64,000 nucleotides of DNA from Strigamia acuminata (lineage: Eukaryota; Arthropoda; Chilopoda; Geophilomorpha; Linotaeniidae): assembly GCA_949358305.1 (NCBI GenBank), contig CASHSZ010000002.1, forward strand, positions 124,001 to 188,000, given 5' to 3'. Position numbers and translations under genes: made by a program. Positions 43,165 through 56,991 of this stretch are shown here, in pieces. The first letter of the stretch is position 1, and every line of letters begins with the position of its first letter. The notes under the pieces were generated by a model that was not told the DNA's origin, ran no database searches, and saw only the letters and a list, made by a program, of their open reading frames with translations.

Positions 43165-46100
43165 GTAATAAATTTTAAAAAACAAATTTTAGAGCTTATT
43201 TTACATCGCAGTTGACTTAGCACAAACACCACAAGACCAATGTTTCTGAATGTTCAGAAATAGTGTTTAAACCTTAGTAAAAGCCTTCAATGCAAGTTTT
43301 AGCAACATCCAAGCAATGATTTGGGAGAATAGACTTTTGATCTCATCACAGTTGACTTTGCACAAACACCACAAGACCAATGTTTCTGAATGTTCAGAAA
43401 TAGTGTTTAAACTTTAGTAGAAGCCTTCAATGTAAGTTTTAGCAACATCCAAGCAATGATTTGGGAGAATAGACTTTTGATCTCATCACAGTTCACTTGG
43501 CACAAACACCACAAGACAAATTTCTCTGAAAGTTCAGAAATAGTGTTTAAACCTTAGTAGAAGCCTTCGATGTAAGTTTTAGCAACATCCAAGCAATGAT
43601 TTGGGAGAATAGACTTTTGATCTTATCACAGTTGACTTAGCACAAACACCACAAGCCCAATGTCTCTGAATGTTCAGAAATAGTGTTTAAACCTTAGTAG
43701 AAGCCTTCAATGCAAGTTTTAGCAACATCCAAGTAATAAATTTTGAAAAACAAATTTTTGAGCTTATTTTACATCGCAGTTGACTTAGCACAAACACCAC
43801 AAGACCAATGTCTCTAAATGTTCAGAAATAGTGTTTAAACCTTAGTAGAAGCCTTCAATGCAAGTTTTAGCAACATTCAAGCAATGATTTGGGAGAATAG
43901 ACTTTTGATCTCATCACAGTTGACTTTGCACAAACACCACAAGACCAATGTTTCTGAATGTTCAGAAATAGTGTTTAAACCTTAGTAAAAGCCTTCAATG
44001 CAAGTTTTAGCAACATCCAAGCAATGATTTGGGAGAATAGACTTTTGATCTCATCACAGTTGACTTTGCACAAACACCACAAGACCAATGTTTCTGAATG
44101 TTCAGAAATAGTGTTTAAACTTTAGTAGAAGCCTTCAATGTAAGTTTTAGCAACATCCAAGCAATGATTTGGGAGAATAGACTTTTGATCTCATCACAGT
44201 TCACTTAGCACAAACACCACAAGACAAATTTCTCTGAAAGTTCAGAAATAGTGTTTAAACCTTAGTAGAAGCCTTTGATGTAAGTTTTAGCAACATCCAA
44301 GCAATGATTTGGGAGAATAGACTTTTGATCTCATCACAGTTGACTTTGCACAAACACCACAAGACCAATGTTTCTGAATGTTCAGAAATAGTGTTTAAAC
44401 TTTAGTAGAAGCCTTCAATGTAAGTTTTAGCAACATCCAAGCAATGATTTGGGAGAATAGACTTTTGATCTCATCACAGTTCACTTAGCACAAACACCAC
44501 AAGACAAATTTCTCTGAAAGTTCAGAAATAGTGTTTAAACCTTAGTAGAAGCCTTTGATGTAAGTTTTAGCAACATCCAAGCAATGATTTGGGAGAATAG
44601 ACTTTTGATCTTATCACAGTTGACTTAGCACAAACACCACAAGCCCAATGTCTCTGAATGTTTAGAAATAGTGTTTAAACCTTAGTAGAAGACTTTAATG
44701 CAAGTTTTAGCAACATCCAAGCAATGATTTGGGAGAATAAACTTTTGATCTCATCACAGTTGACTTTGCACAAACACCACAAGACCAATGTCTCTGAATG
44801 TTCAGAAATAGTGTTTAAACCTTAGTAGAAGCCTTCAATGCAAGTTTTAGCAACATCCAAGCAATGATTTGGGAGAATAGACTTTTGATCTCATCACAGT
44901 TGACTTTGCACAAACACCACAAGACCAATGTTTCTGAATGTTCAGAAATAGTGTTTAAACTTTAGTAGAAGCCTTCAATGTAAGTTTTAGCAACATCCAA
45001 GCAATGATTTGGGAGAATAGACTTTTGATCTCATCACAGTTCACTTAGCACAAACACCACAAGACAAATTTCTCTGAAAGTTCAGAAATAGTGTTTAAAC
45101 CTTAGTAGAAGCCTTCGATGTAAGTTTTAGCAACATCCAAGCAATGATTTGGGAGAATAGACTTTTGATCTTATCACAGTTGACTTTGCACAAACACCAC
45201 AAGACCAATGTCTCTGAATGTTTAGAAATAGTGTTTAAATCTTAGTAGAAGCCTTTAATGCAAGTTTTAGCAACATCCAAGCAATGATTTGGGAGAATAG
45301 ACTTTTGATCTCATCACAGTTGACTTTGCACAAACACCACAAGACCAATGTTTCTGAATGTTCAGAAATAGTGTTTAAACCTTAGTAGAAGCCTTCAATG
45401 CAAGTTTTAGCAACATCCAAGTAATAAATTTTAAAAAACAAATTTTAGAGCTTATTTTACATCGCAGTTGACTTAGCACAAACACCACAAGACCAATGTT
45501 TCTGAATGTTCAGAAATAGTGTTTAAACCTTAGTAAAAGCCTTCAATGCAAGTTTTAGCAACATCCAAGCAATGATTTGGGAGAATAGACTTTTGATCTC
45601 ATCACAGTTGACTTTGCACAAACACCACAAGACCAATGTTTCTGAATGTTCAGAAATAGTGTTTAAACTTTAGTAGAAGCCTTCAATGTAAGTTTTAGCA
45701 ACATCCAAGCAATGATTTGGGAGAATAGACTTTTGATCTCATCACAGTTCACTTGGCACAAACACCACAAGACAAATTTCTCTGAAAGTTCAGAAATAGT
45801 GTTTAAACCTTAGTAGAAGCCTTCGATGTAAGTTTTAGCAACATCCAAGCAATGATTTGGGAGAATAGACTTTTGATCTTATCACAGTTGACTTAGCACA
45901 AACACCACAAGCCCAATGTCTCTGAATGTTCAGAAATAGTGTTTAAACCTTAGTAGAAGCCTTCAATGCAAGTTTTAGCAACATCCAAGTAATAAATTTT
46001 GAAAAACAAATTTTTGAGCTTATTTTACATCGCAGTTGACTTAGCACAAACACCACAAGACCAATGTCTCTAAATGTTCAGAAATAGTGTTTAAACCTTA

Positions 46101-47816
46101 GTAGAAGCCTTCAATGCAAGTTTTAGCAACATTCAAGCAATGATTTGGGAGAATAGACTTTTGATCTCATCACAGTTGACTTTGCACAAACACCACAAGA
46201 CCAATGTTTCTGAATGTTCAGAAATAGTGTTTAAACCTTAGTAAAAGCCTTCAATGCAAGTTTTAGCAACATCCAAGCAATGATTTGGGAGAATAGACTT
46301 TTGATCTCATCACAGTTGACTTTGCACAAACACCACAAGACCAATGTTTCTGAATGTTCAGAAATAGTGTTTAAACTTTAGTAGAAGCCTTCAATGTAAG
46401 TTTTAGCAACATCCAAGCAATGATTTGGGAGAATAGACTTTTGATCTCATCACAGTTCACTTAGCACAAACACCACAAGACAAATTTCTCTGAAAGTTCA
46501 GAAATAGTGTTTAAACCTTAGTAGAAGCCTTTGATGTAAGTTTTAGCAACATCCAAGCAATGATTTGGGAGAATAGACTTTTGATCTCATCACAGTTGAC
46601 TTTGCACAAACACCACAAGACCAATGTTTCTGAATGTTCAGAAATAGTGTTTAAACTTTAGTAGAAGCCTTCAATGTAAGTTTTAGCAACATCCAAGCAA
46701 TGATTTGGGAGAATAGACTTTTGATCTCATCACAGTTCACTTAGCACAAACACCACAAGACAAATTTCTCTGAAAGTTCAGAAATAGTGTTTAAACCTTA
46801 GTAGAAGCCTTTGATGTAAGTTTTAGCAACATCCAAGCAATGATTTGGGAGAATAGACTTTTGATCTTATCACAGTTGACTTAGCACAAACACCACAAGC
46901 CCAATGTCTCTGAATGTTTAGAAATAGTGTTTAAACCTTAGTAGAAGACTTTAATGCAAGTTTTAGCAACATCCAAGCAGTGATTTGGGAGAATAAACTT
47001 TTGATCTCATCACAGTTGACTTTGCACAAACACCACAAGACCAATGTCTCTGAATGTTCAGAAATAGTGTTTAAACCTTAGTAGAAGCCTTCAATGCAAG
47101 TTTTAGCAACATCCAAGCAATGATTTGGGAGAATAGACTTTTGATCTCATCACAGTTGACTTTGCACAAACACCACAAGACCAATGTTTCTGAATGTTCA
47201 GAAATAGTGTTTAAACTTTAGTAGAAGCCTTCAATGTAAGTTTTAGCAACATCCAAGCAATGATTTGGGAGAATAGACTTTTGATCTCATCACAGTTCAC
47301 TTAGCACAAACACCACAAGACAAATTTCTCTGAAAGTTCAGAAATAGTGTTTAAACCTTAGTAGAAGCCTTCGATGTAAGTTTTAGCAACATCCAAGCAA
47401 TGATTTGGGAGAATAGACTTTTGATCTTATCACAGTTGACTTTGCACAAACACCACAAGACCAATGTCTCTGAATGTTTAGAAATAGTGTTTAAATCTTA
47501 GTAGAAGCCTTCAATGCAAGTTTTAGCAACATCCAAGCAATGATTTGGGAGAATAGACTTTTGATCTCATCACAGTTGACTTTGCACAAACACCACAAGA
47601 CCAATGTTTCTGAATGTTCAGAAATAGTGTTTAAACCTTAGTAGAAGCCTTCAATGCAAGTTTTAGCAACATCCAAGCAATGATTTGGGAGAATAGACTT
47701 TTGATCTCATCACAGTTGACTTTGCACAAACACCACAAGACCAATGTTTCTGAATGTTCAGAAATAGTGTTTAAACCTTAGTAGAAGCCTTCAATGCAAG
47801 TTTTAGCAACATCCAA
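43165..47816. repeat. Higher-order repeat, two copies of 2,256 and 2,396 bp
   Basis: 43165-45420 (16 monomers) recurs at 45421-47816 with one extra 140-bp unit. Private variants recur at the expected offset: GCCTTTGATG at 44271 and 46527 is 2,256 bp apart. A single-base change (AGCAGTGATT near 46978) marks the second copy. A shorter related version is at 41609-43164 (1,556 bp). Confidence 0.88.
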
Positions 47817-50800
47817 GTAATAAATTTTGAAAAACAAATTTTTGAGCTTATTTTACATCGCAGTTGACTTAGCACAAACACCACAAGACCAATGTCTCTA
47901 AATGTTCAGAAATAGTGTTTAAACCTTAGTAGAAGCCTTCAATGCAAGTTTTAGCAACATTCAAGCAATGATTTGGGAGAATAGACTTTTGATCTCATCA
48001 CAGTTGACTTTGCACAAACACCACAAGACCAATGTTTCTGAATGTTCAGAAATAGTGTTTAAACCTTAGTAAAAGCCTTCAATGCAAGTTTTAGCAACAT
48101 CCAAGCAATGATTTGGGAGAATAGACTTTTGATCTCATCACAGTTGACTTTGCACAAACACCACAAGACCAATGTTTCTGAATGTTTAGAAATAGTGTTT
48201 AAACTTTAGTAGAAGCTTTCAATGTAAGTTTTAGCAACATCCAAGCAATGATTTGGGAGAATAGACTTTTGATCTCATTACAGTTCACTTAGCACAAACA
48301 GCACAAGACAAATTTCTCTGAAAGTTCAGAAATAGTGTTTAAACCTTAGTAGAAGCCTTCGATGTAAGTTTTAGCAACATCCAAGCAATGATTTGGGAGA
48401 ATAGACTTTTGATCTTATCACAGTTGACTTAGCACAAACACCACAAGCCCAATGTCTCTGAATGTTTAGAAATAGTGTTTAAACCTTAGTAGAAGCCTTC
48501 AATGCAAGTTTTAGCAACATCCAAGTAATAAATTTTGAAAAACAAATTTTTGAGCTTATTTTACATCGCAGTTGACTTAGCACAAACACCACAAGACCAA
48601 TGTCTCTAAATGTTCAGAAATAGTGTTTAAACCTTAGTAGAAGCCTTCAATGCAAGTTTTAGCAACATTCAAGCAATGATTTGGGAGAATAGACTTTTGA
48701 TCTCATCACAGTTGACTTTGCACAAACACCACAAGACCAATGTTTCTGAATGTTCAGAAATAGTGTTTAAACCTTAGTAAAAGCCTTCAATGCAAGTTTT
48801 AGCAACATCCAAGCAATGATTTGGGAGAATAGACTTTTGATCTCATCACAGTTGACTTTGCACAAACACCACAAGACCAATGTTTCTGAATGTTCAGAAA
48901 TAGTGTTTAAACTTTAGTAGAAGCCTTCAATGTAAGTTTTAGCAACATCCAAGCAATGATTTGGGAGAATAGACTTTTGATCTCATCACAGTTCACTTAG
49001 CACAAACACCACAAAACAAATTTCTCTGAAAGTTCAGAAATAGTGTTTAAACCTTAGTAGAAGCCTTCGATGTAAGTTTTAGCAACATCCAAGCAATGAT
49101 TTGGGAGAATAGACTTTTGATCTTATCACAGTTGACTTAGCACAAACACCACAAGCCCAATGTGTCTGAATGTTCAGAAATAGTGTTTAAACCTTAGTAG
49201 AAGCTTTCAATGCAAGTTTTAGCAACATCCAAGTAATAAATTTTGAAAAACAAATTTTTGAGCTTATTTTACATCGCAGTTGACTTAGCACAAACACCAC
49301 AAGACCAATGTCTCTGAATGTTCAGAAATAGTGTTTAAACCTTAGTAGAAGCCTTCAATGCAAGTTTTAGCAACATCCAAGCAATGATTTGGGAGAATAG
49401 ACTTTTGATCTCATCACAGTTGACTTTGCACAAACACCACAAGACCAATGTTTCTGAATGTTCAGAAATAGTGTTTAAACCTTAGTAGAAGCCTTCAATG
49501 CAAGTTTTAGCAACATCCAAGTAATAAATTTTGAAAAACAAATTTTTGAGCTTATTTTACATCGCAGTTGACTTAGCACAAACACCACAAGACCAATGTC
49601 TCTAAATGTTCAGAAATAGTGTTTAAACCTTAGTAGAAGCCTTCAATGCAAGTTTTAGCAACATTCAAGCAATGATTTGGGAGAATAGACTTTTGATCTC
49701 ATCACAGTTGACTTTGCACAAACACCACAAGACCAATGTTTCTGAATGTTCAGAAATAGTGTTTAAACCTTAGTAAAAGCCTTCAATGCAAGTTTTAGCA
49801 ACATCCAAGCAATGATTTGGGAGAATAGACTTTTGATCTCATCACAGTTGACTTTGCACAAACACCACAAGACCAATGTTTCTGAATGTTTAGAAATAGT
49901 GTTTAAACTTTAGTAGAAGCTTTCAATGTAAGTTTTAGCAACATCCAAGCAATGATTTGGGAGAATAGACTTTTGATCTCATTACAGTTCACTTAGCACA
50001 AACAGCACAAGACAAATTTCTCTGAAAGTTCAGAAATAGTGTTTAAACCTTAGTAGAAGCCTTCGATGTAAGTTTTAGCAACATCCAAGCAATGATTTGG
50101 GAGAATAGACTTTTGATCTTATCACAGTTGACTTAGCACAAACACCACAAGCCCAATGTCTCTGAATGTTTAGAAATAGTGTTTAAACCTTAGTAGAAGC
50201 CTTCAATGCAAGTTTTAGCAACATCCAAGTAATAAATTTTGAAAAACAAATTTTTGAGCTTATTTTACATCGCAGTTGACTTAGCACAAACACCACAAGA
50301 CCAATGTCTCTAAATGTTCAGAAATAGTGTTTAAACCTTAGTAGAAGCCTTCAATGCAAGTTTTAGCAACATTCAAGCAATGATTTGGGAGAATAGACTT
50401 TTGATCTCATCACAGTTGACTTTGCACAAACACCACAAGACCAATGTTTCTGAATGTTCAGAAATAGTGTTTAAACCTTAGTAAAAGCCTTCAATGCAAG
50501 TTTTAGCAACATCCAAGCAATGATTTGGGAGAATAGACTTTTGATCTCATCACAGTTGACTTTGCACAAACACCACAAGACCAATGTTTCTGAATGTTCA
50601 GAAATAGTGTTTAAACTTTAGTAGAAGCCTTCAATGTAAGTTTTAGCAACATCCAAGCAATGATTTGGGAGAATAGACTTTTGATCTCATCACAGTTCAC
50701 TTAGCACAAACACCACAAAACAAATTTCTCTGAAAGTTCAGAAATAGTGTTTAAACCTTAGTAGAAGCCTTCGATGTAAGTTTTAGCAACATCCAAGCAA

Positions 50801-52788
50801 TGATTTGGGAGAATAGACTTTTGATCTTATCACAGTTGACTTAGCACAAACACCACAAGCCCAATGTGTCTGAATGTTCAGAAATAGTGTTTAAACCTTA
50901 GTAGAAGCTTTCAATGCAAGTTTTAGCAACATCCAAGTAATAAATTTTGAAAAACAAATTTTTGAGCTTATTTTACATCGCAGTTGACTTAGCACAAACA
51001 CCACAAGACCAATGTCTCTGAATGTTCAGAAATAGTGTTTAAACCTTAGTAGAAGCCTTCAATGCAAGTTTTAGCAACATCCAAGCAATGATTTGGGAGA
51101 ATAGACTTTTGATCTCATCACAGTTGACTTTGCACAAACACCACAAGACCAATGTTTCTGAATGTTCAGAAATAGTGTTTAAACCTTAGTAGAAGCCTTC
51201 AATGCAAGTTTTAGCAACATCCAAGTAATAAATTTTGAAAAACAAATTTTTGAGCTTATTTTACATCGCAGTTGACTTAGCACAAACACCACAAGACCAA
51301 TGTCTCTAAATGTTCAGAAATAGTGTTTAAACCTTAGTAGAAGCCTTCAATGCAAGTTTTAGCAACATTCAAGCAATGATTTGGGAGAATAGACTTTTGA
51401 TCTCATCACAGTTGACTTTGCACAAACACCACAAGACCAATGTTTCTGAATGTTCAGAAATAGTGTTTAAACCTTAGTAAAAGCCTTCAATGCAAGTTTT
51501 AGCAACATCCAAGCAATGATTTGGGAGAATAGACTTTTGATCTCATCACAGTTGACTTTGCACAAACACCACAAGACCAATGTTTCTGAATGTTCAGAAA
51601 TAGTGTTTAAACTTTAGTAGAAGCCTTCAATGTAAGTTTTAGCAACATCCAAGCAATGATTTGGGAGAATAGACTTTTGATCTCATCACAGTACACTTAG
51701 CACAAACACCACAAGCCCAATGTGTCTGAATGTTCAGAAATAGTGTTTAAACCTTAGTAGAAGCTTTCAATGCAAGTTTTAGCAACATCCAAGTAATAAA
51801 TTTTGAAAAACAAATTTTTGAGCTTATTTTACATCGCAGTTGACTTAGCACAAACACCACAAGACCAATGTCTCTGAATGTTCAGAAATAGTGTTTAAAC
51901 CTTAGTAGAAGCCTTCAATGCAAGTTTTAGCAACATCCAAGCAATGATTTGGGAGAATAGACTTTTGATCTCATCACAGTTGACTTTGCACAAACACCAC
52001 AAGACCAATGTTTCTGAATGTTCAGAAATAGTGTTTAAACTTTAGTAGAAGCCTTCAATGTAAGTTTTAGCAACATCCAAGCAATGATTTGGGAGAATAG
52101 ACTTTTGATCTCATCACAGTTCACTTAGCACAAACACCACAAGACAAATTTCTCTGAAAGTTCAGAAATAGTGTTTAAACCTTAGTAGAAGCCTTCGATG
52201 TAAGTTTTAGCAACATCCAAGCAATGATTTGGGAGAATAGACTTTTGATCTTATCTCAGTTGACTTTGCACAAACACCACAAGACCAATGTCTCTGAATG
52301 TTTAGAAATAGTGTTTAAATCTTAGTAGAAGCCTTCAATGCAAGTTTTAGCAACATCCAAGCAATGATTTGGGAGAATAGACTTTTGATCTCATCACAGT
52401 TGACTTTGCACAAACACCACAAGACCAATGTTTCTGAATGTTCAGAAATAGTGTTTAAACCTTAGTAGAAGCCTTCAATGCAAGTTTTAGCAACATCCAA
52501 GTAATAAATTTTGAAAAACAAATTTTTGAGCTTATTTTACATCGCAGTTGACTTAGCACAAACACCACAAGACCAATGTCTCTAAATGTTCAGAAATAGT
52601 GTTTAAACCTTAGTAGAAGCCTTCGATGTAAGTTTTAGCAACATCCAAGCAATGATTTGGGAGAATAGACTTTTGATCTTATCACAGTTGACTTAGCACA
52701 AACACCACAAGCCCAATGTGTCTGAATGTTCAGAAATAGTGTTTAAACCTTAGTAGAAGCTTTCAATGCAAGTTTTAGCAACATCCAA
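47817..52788. repeat. Higher-order repeat of about 1,704 bp
   Basis: Spacings of 708, 708 and 288 bp between variant units recur exactly at 47817-49520 and 49521-51224 (12 monomers each). The third copy at 51225-52788 has 568, 708 and 288 bp, one monomer and 140 bp shorter. Private variants such as GAAGCTTTCAATG after TTTAG recur in both full copies. Confidence 0.88.
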
Positions 52789-55378
52789 GTAATAAATTTT
52801 GAAAAACAAATTTTTGAGCTTATTTTACATCGCAGTTGACTTAGCACAAACACCACAAGACCAATGTCTCTGAATGTTCAGAAATAGTGTTTAAACCTTA
52901 GTAGAAGCCTTCAATGCAAGTTTTAGCAACATCCAAGCAATGATTTGGGAGAATAGACTTTTGATCTCATCACAGTTGACTTTGCACAAACACCACAAGA
53001 CCAATGTTTCTGAATGTTCAGAAATAGTGTTTAAACTTTAGTAGAAGCCTTCAATGTAAGTTTTAGCAACATCCAAGCAATGATTTGGGAGAATAGACTT
53101 TTGATCTCATCACAGTTCACTTAGCACAAACACCACAAGACAAATTTCTCTGAAAGTTCAGAAATAGTGTTTAAACCTTAGTAGAAGCCTTCGATGTAAG
53201 TTTTAGCAACATCCAAGCAATGATTTGGGAGAATAGACTTTTGATCTTATCTCAGTTGACTTTGCACAAACACCACAAGACCAATGTCTCTGAATGTTTA
53301 GAAATAGTGTTTAAATCTTAGTAGAAGCCTTCAATGCAAGTTTTAGCAACATCCAAGCAATGATTTGGGAGAATAGACTTTTGATCTCATCACAGTTGAC
53401 TTTGCACAAACACCACAAGACCAATGTTTCTGAATGTTCAGAAATAGTGTTTAAACCTTAGTAGAAGCCTTCAATGCAAGTTTTAGCAACATCCAAGTAA
53501 TAAATTTTGAAAAACAAATTTTTGAGCTTATTTTACATCGCAGTTGACTTAGCACAAACACCACAAGACCAATGTCTCTAAATGTTCAGAAATAGTGTTT
53601 AAACCTTAGTAGAAGCCTTCAATGCAAGTTTTAGCAACATTCAAGCAATGATTTGGGAGAATAGACTTTTGATCTCATCACAGTTGACTTTGCACAAACA
53701 CCACAAGACCAATGTTTCTGAATGTTCAGAAATAGTGTTTAAACCTTAGTAAAAGCCTTCAATGCAAGTTTTAGCAACATCCAAGCAATGATTTGGGAGA
53801 ATAGACTTTTGATCTCATCACAGTTGACTTTGCACAAACACCACAAGACCAATGTTTCTGAATGTTCAGAAATAGTGTTTAAACTTTAGTAGAAGCCTTC
53901 AATGTAAGTTTTAGCAACATCCAAGCAATGATTTGGGAGAATAGACTTTTGATCTCATCACAGTACACTTAGCACAAACACCACAAGACAAATTTCTCTG
54001 AAAGTTCAGAAATAGTGTTTAAACCTTAGTAGAAGCCTTCGATGTAAGTTTTAGCAACATCCAAGCAATGATTTGGGAGAATAGACTTTTGATCTTATCA
54101 CAGTTGACTTTGCACAAACACCACAAGACTAATGTTTCTGAATGTTCAGAAATAGTGTTTAAACCTTAGTAAAAGCCTTCAATGCAAGTTTTAGCAACAT
54201 CCAAGCAATGATTTGGGAGAATAGACTTTTGATCTCATCACAGTTGACTTAGCACAAACACCACAAGCCCAATGTCTCTGAATGTTCAGAAATAGTGTTT
54301 AAACCTTAGTAGAAGCCTTCAATGCAAGTTTTAGCAACATCCAAGTAATAAATTTTGAAAAACAAATTTTTGAGCTTATTTTACATCGCAGTTGACTTAG
54401 CACAAACACCACAAGACCAATGTCTCTAAATGTTCAGAAATAGTGTTTAAACCTTAGTAGAAGCCTTCAATGCAAGTTTTAGCAACATTCAAGCAATGAT
54501 TTGGGAGAATAGACTTTTGATCTCATCACAGTTGACTTTGCACAAACACCACAAGACCAATGTTTCTGAATGTTCAGAAATAGTGTTTAAACCTTAGTAA
54601 AAGCCTTCAATGCAAGTTTTAGCAACATCCAAGCAATGATTTGGGAGAATAGACTTTTGATCTCATCACAGTTGACTTTGCACAAACACCACAAGACCAA
54701 TGTTTCTGAATGTTCAGAAATAGTGTTTAAACTTTAGTAGAAGCCTTCAATGTAAGTTTTAGCAACATCCAAGCAATGATTTGGGAGAATAGACTTTTGA
54801 TCTCATCACAGTTCACTTAGCACAAACACCACAAGACAAATTTCTCTGAAAGTTCAGAAATAGTGTTTAAACCTTAGTAGAAGCCTTCGATGTAAGTTTT
54901 AGCAACATCCAAGCAATGATTTGGGAGAATAGACTTTTGATCTTATCACAGTTGACTTAGCACAAACACCACAAGCCCAATGTCTCTGAATGTTTAGAAA
55001 TAGTGTTTAAACCTTAGTTGAAGACTTTAATGCAAGTTTTAGCAACATCCAAGCAATGATTTGGGAGAATAAACTTTTGATCTCATCACAGTTGACTTTG
55101 CACAAACACCACAAGACCAATGTCTCTGAATGTTCAGAAATAGTGTTTAAACCTTAGTAGAAGCCTTCAATGCAAGTTTTAGCAACATCCAAGCAATGAT
55201 TTTCGAGAATAGACTTTTGATCTCATCACAGTTGACTTTGCACAAACACCACAAGACCAATGTTTCTGAATGTTCAGAAATAGTGTTTAAACTTTAGTAG
55301 AAGCCTTCAATGTAAGTTTTAGCAACATCCAAGCAATGATTTGGGAGAATAGACTTTTGATCTCATCACAGTTCACTT

Positions 55379-56941
55379 TGTTGCGGTCTGTCAACACCGA
55401 ATAGAGATGAATGGGGTCGGGGCTATTTGAATTTCCCGCTTCTAAAAACTCAAGTGATCGTATTGTTAAATTCGTATGAAAACCGCGCTGAGAACACAAA
55501 TCCGCACTGAAAACTATTGTTGAATGCATGGAACATTGATGGGAACACCGTTGATTAATATCCAATGGAGTGCTGAATCAATTGCTAATCCAGGGAAAGG
55601 CTTAACTACTCGCGCCACATTGCTTAAATAACATGAAACGGGAGCAAAATTAAAAACAACTTCTTTAATCTAAGTTAAACAGAAGAGTGATGAAAATACA
55701 TCAATTACATTGGTTCTTTGGAAACCGCACATGCGCAGTACCCATTACGGCACGCGCTAAGCCGATAGCGGCGAAATACAAAAACAAAAGAAACTCCGTT
55801 GTCATAGCAACGGAGGAAACGAAATCACAGCAAAGTTGTAGTTACATAAAAACTGCACGAAATAAAGATTGTGATATACTAAAATGATCACAAGAATACC
55901 AGGAATATTTAATCTAATCACAACAATATGATCTGAAAAGTAAAACAATGCAAACGGAGCGAAAACAATGATCGTCAAGCAGACGATCGAGACAGCCAAT
56001 CAGCGTCAAGCAAAATGATGTAATCAAAACATTTGAATTCCGAACGGAATAAAAATGCAAAAATAGCAAAGAATACAGGTGAAAACACTTCGAAATGAAA
56101 TAATAAATAAGAATAATAGTATAATAAATTCAAAGCAAACGATTACATCATCAAAATTGCCGATAAATCAACATGGCGCCCAACGGTCACCGAATCGGCG
56201 GCAAAACAACACAGTTTGAAAATACAAGTTTAAGATTTGAATAAAAACACCTGACAATGTTGAAATAAATATAGGAAATATTATTTCCTGAACAAAATCA
56301 CACTATTTAATCAAAACTACACTGAAATGGATCGTAACACGAACGAAACGAACATCATCGGCCGCGCCCATATGGTGGCCGACGACGAACGTTCGTAACG
56401 TCGAAACGAAAACTCTATGACAAAATCTGAGCACACCAAACGAAAGAGCACACCGGAATTAGTACAAAACAATACTAAAACACAACAAAACTACCTTTAA
56501 AAGGTGAAAACGAAACGTTAGAAGTTCTGAAATAACAAGACTAGGAATTGAAAAATGACGTCACGCGTATAGCGTAACTGTGCTGCATTTCGACGAATGC
56601 ACTCAAAAATGCCGTACAACTAGAAAAATGCATTAGAATTGATAAAATAAAACAAAATACGCAATGAAATACCGAAAATATGTGACAATAAATTGAATTA
56701 TCCCATTTCACAACACTAGAACACTAAATAACACTGAAAAAGTTTAATAAGGCACAAAATGATTTAATATGAAAAATCCTCAAAAGAAATTCAAACACAT
56801 TAAATGCAAAATTTTCACAATAGTATAAAATCCCTGAAAAACACACAACATTAGTTTAATTGGAAATAAAACACTGAACAAAATTGCAATATAGCAGTAA
56901 CTATTAATTCCACTCTGATTGCAACAACTTTGGTTGCAACA
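55379..56941 (-). repeat. Left (3') LTR of element D (1,563 bp)
   Basis: Bounded by TGTTGC and GCAACA, and similar in length and layout to the A LTRs. It includes an ATGGCGCCC motif near 56172 and a variant polyadenylation signal ATTAAA on the minus strand (55664-55669). Sequence is diverged from A. Short open frames inside are not supported as genes. Confidence 0.94.
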
Positions 56942-56991
56942 GAGAATTGCCGGCGAGAGAGAGAAAACACACAAAATGAGCTAGAAAACAG
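56942..56991 (-). promoter_or_regulatory. Pyrimidine-rich tract before 3' LTR of element D
   Basis: In element sense the tract reads GTTTTCTCTCTCTCGCCGGC and continues AATTCTC into the LTR. It shares the CGCCGGCAATTC core with element A and the T/C bias with A and B. Confidence 0.6.

Larger units (their letters stand above)
39455..55378. repeat. Satellite array, main block (15.9 kb)
   Basis: Monomers of 140 bp with 148-bp variants whose GTAATAAATT segment starts at 40201, 41609, 42177, 43165, 43733, 45421, 45989, 47817, 48525, 49233, 49521, 50229, 50937, 51225, 51793, 52501, 52789, 53497 and 54345. Every spacing equals a whole number of 140-bp units plus one 148-bp unit. All monomers share one orientation. 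No gene is present. Monomer length is near that of a nucleosome core, as in many centromeric satellites, but no centromere evidence exists here. Confidence 0.98.

Noticed and set aside
39455-55378. Regular repeats resembling a CRISPR array
   Set aside because: Repeat and 'spacer' are both conserved; the whole 140 bp is repeated, so it is a satellite, and the context is eukaryotic.
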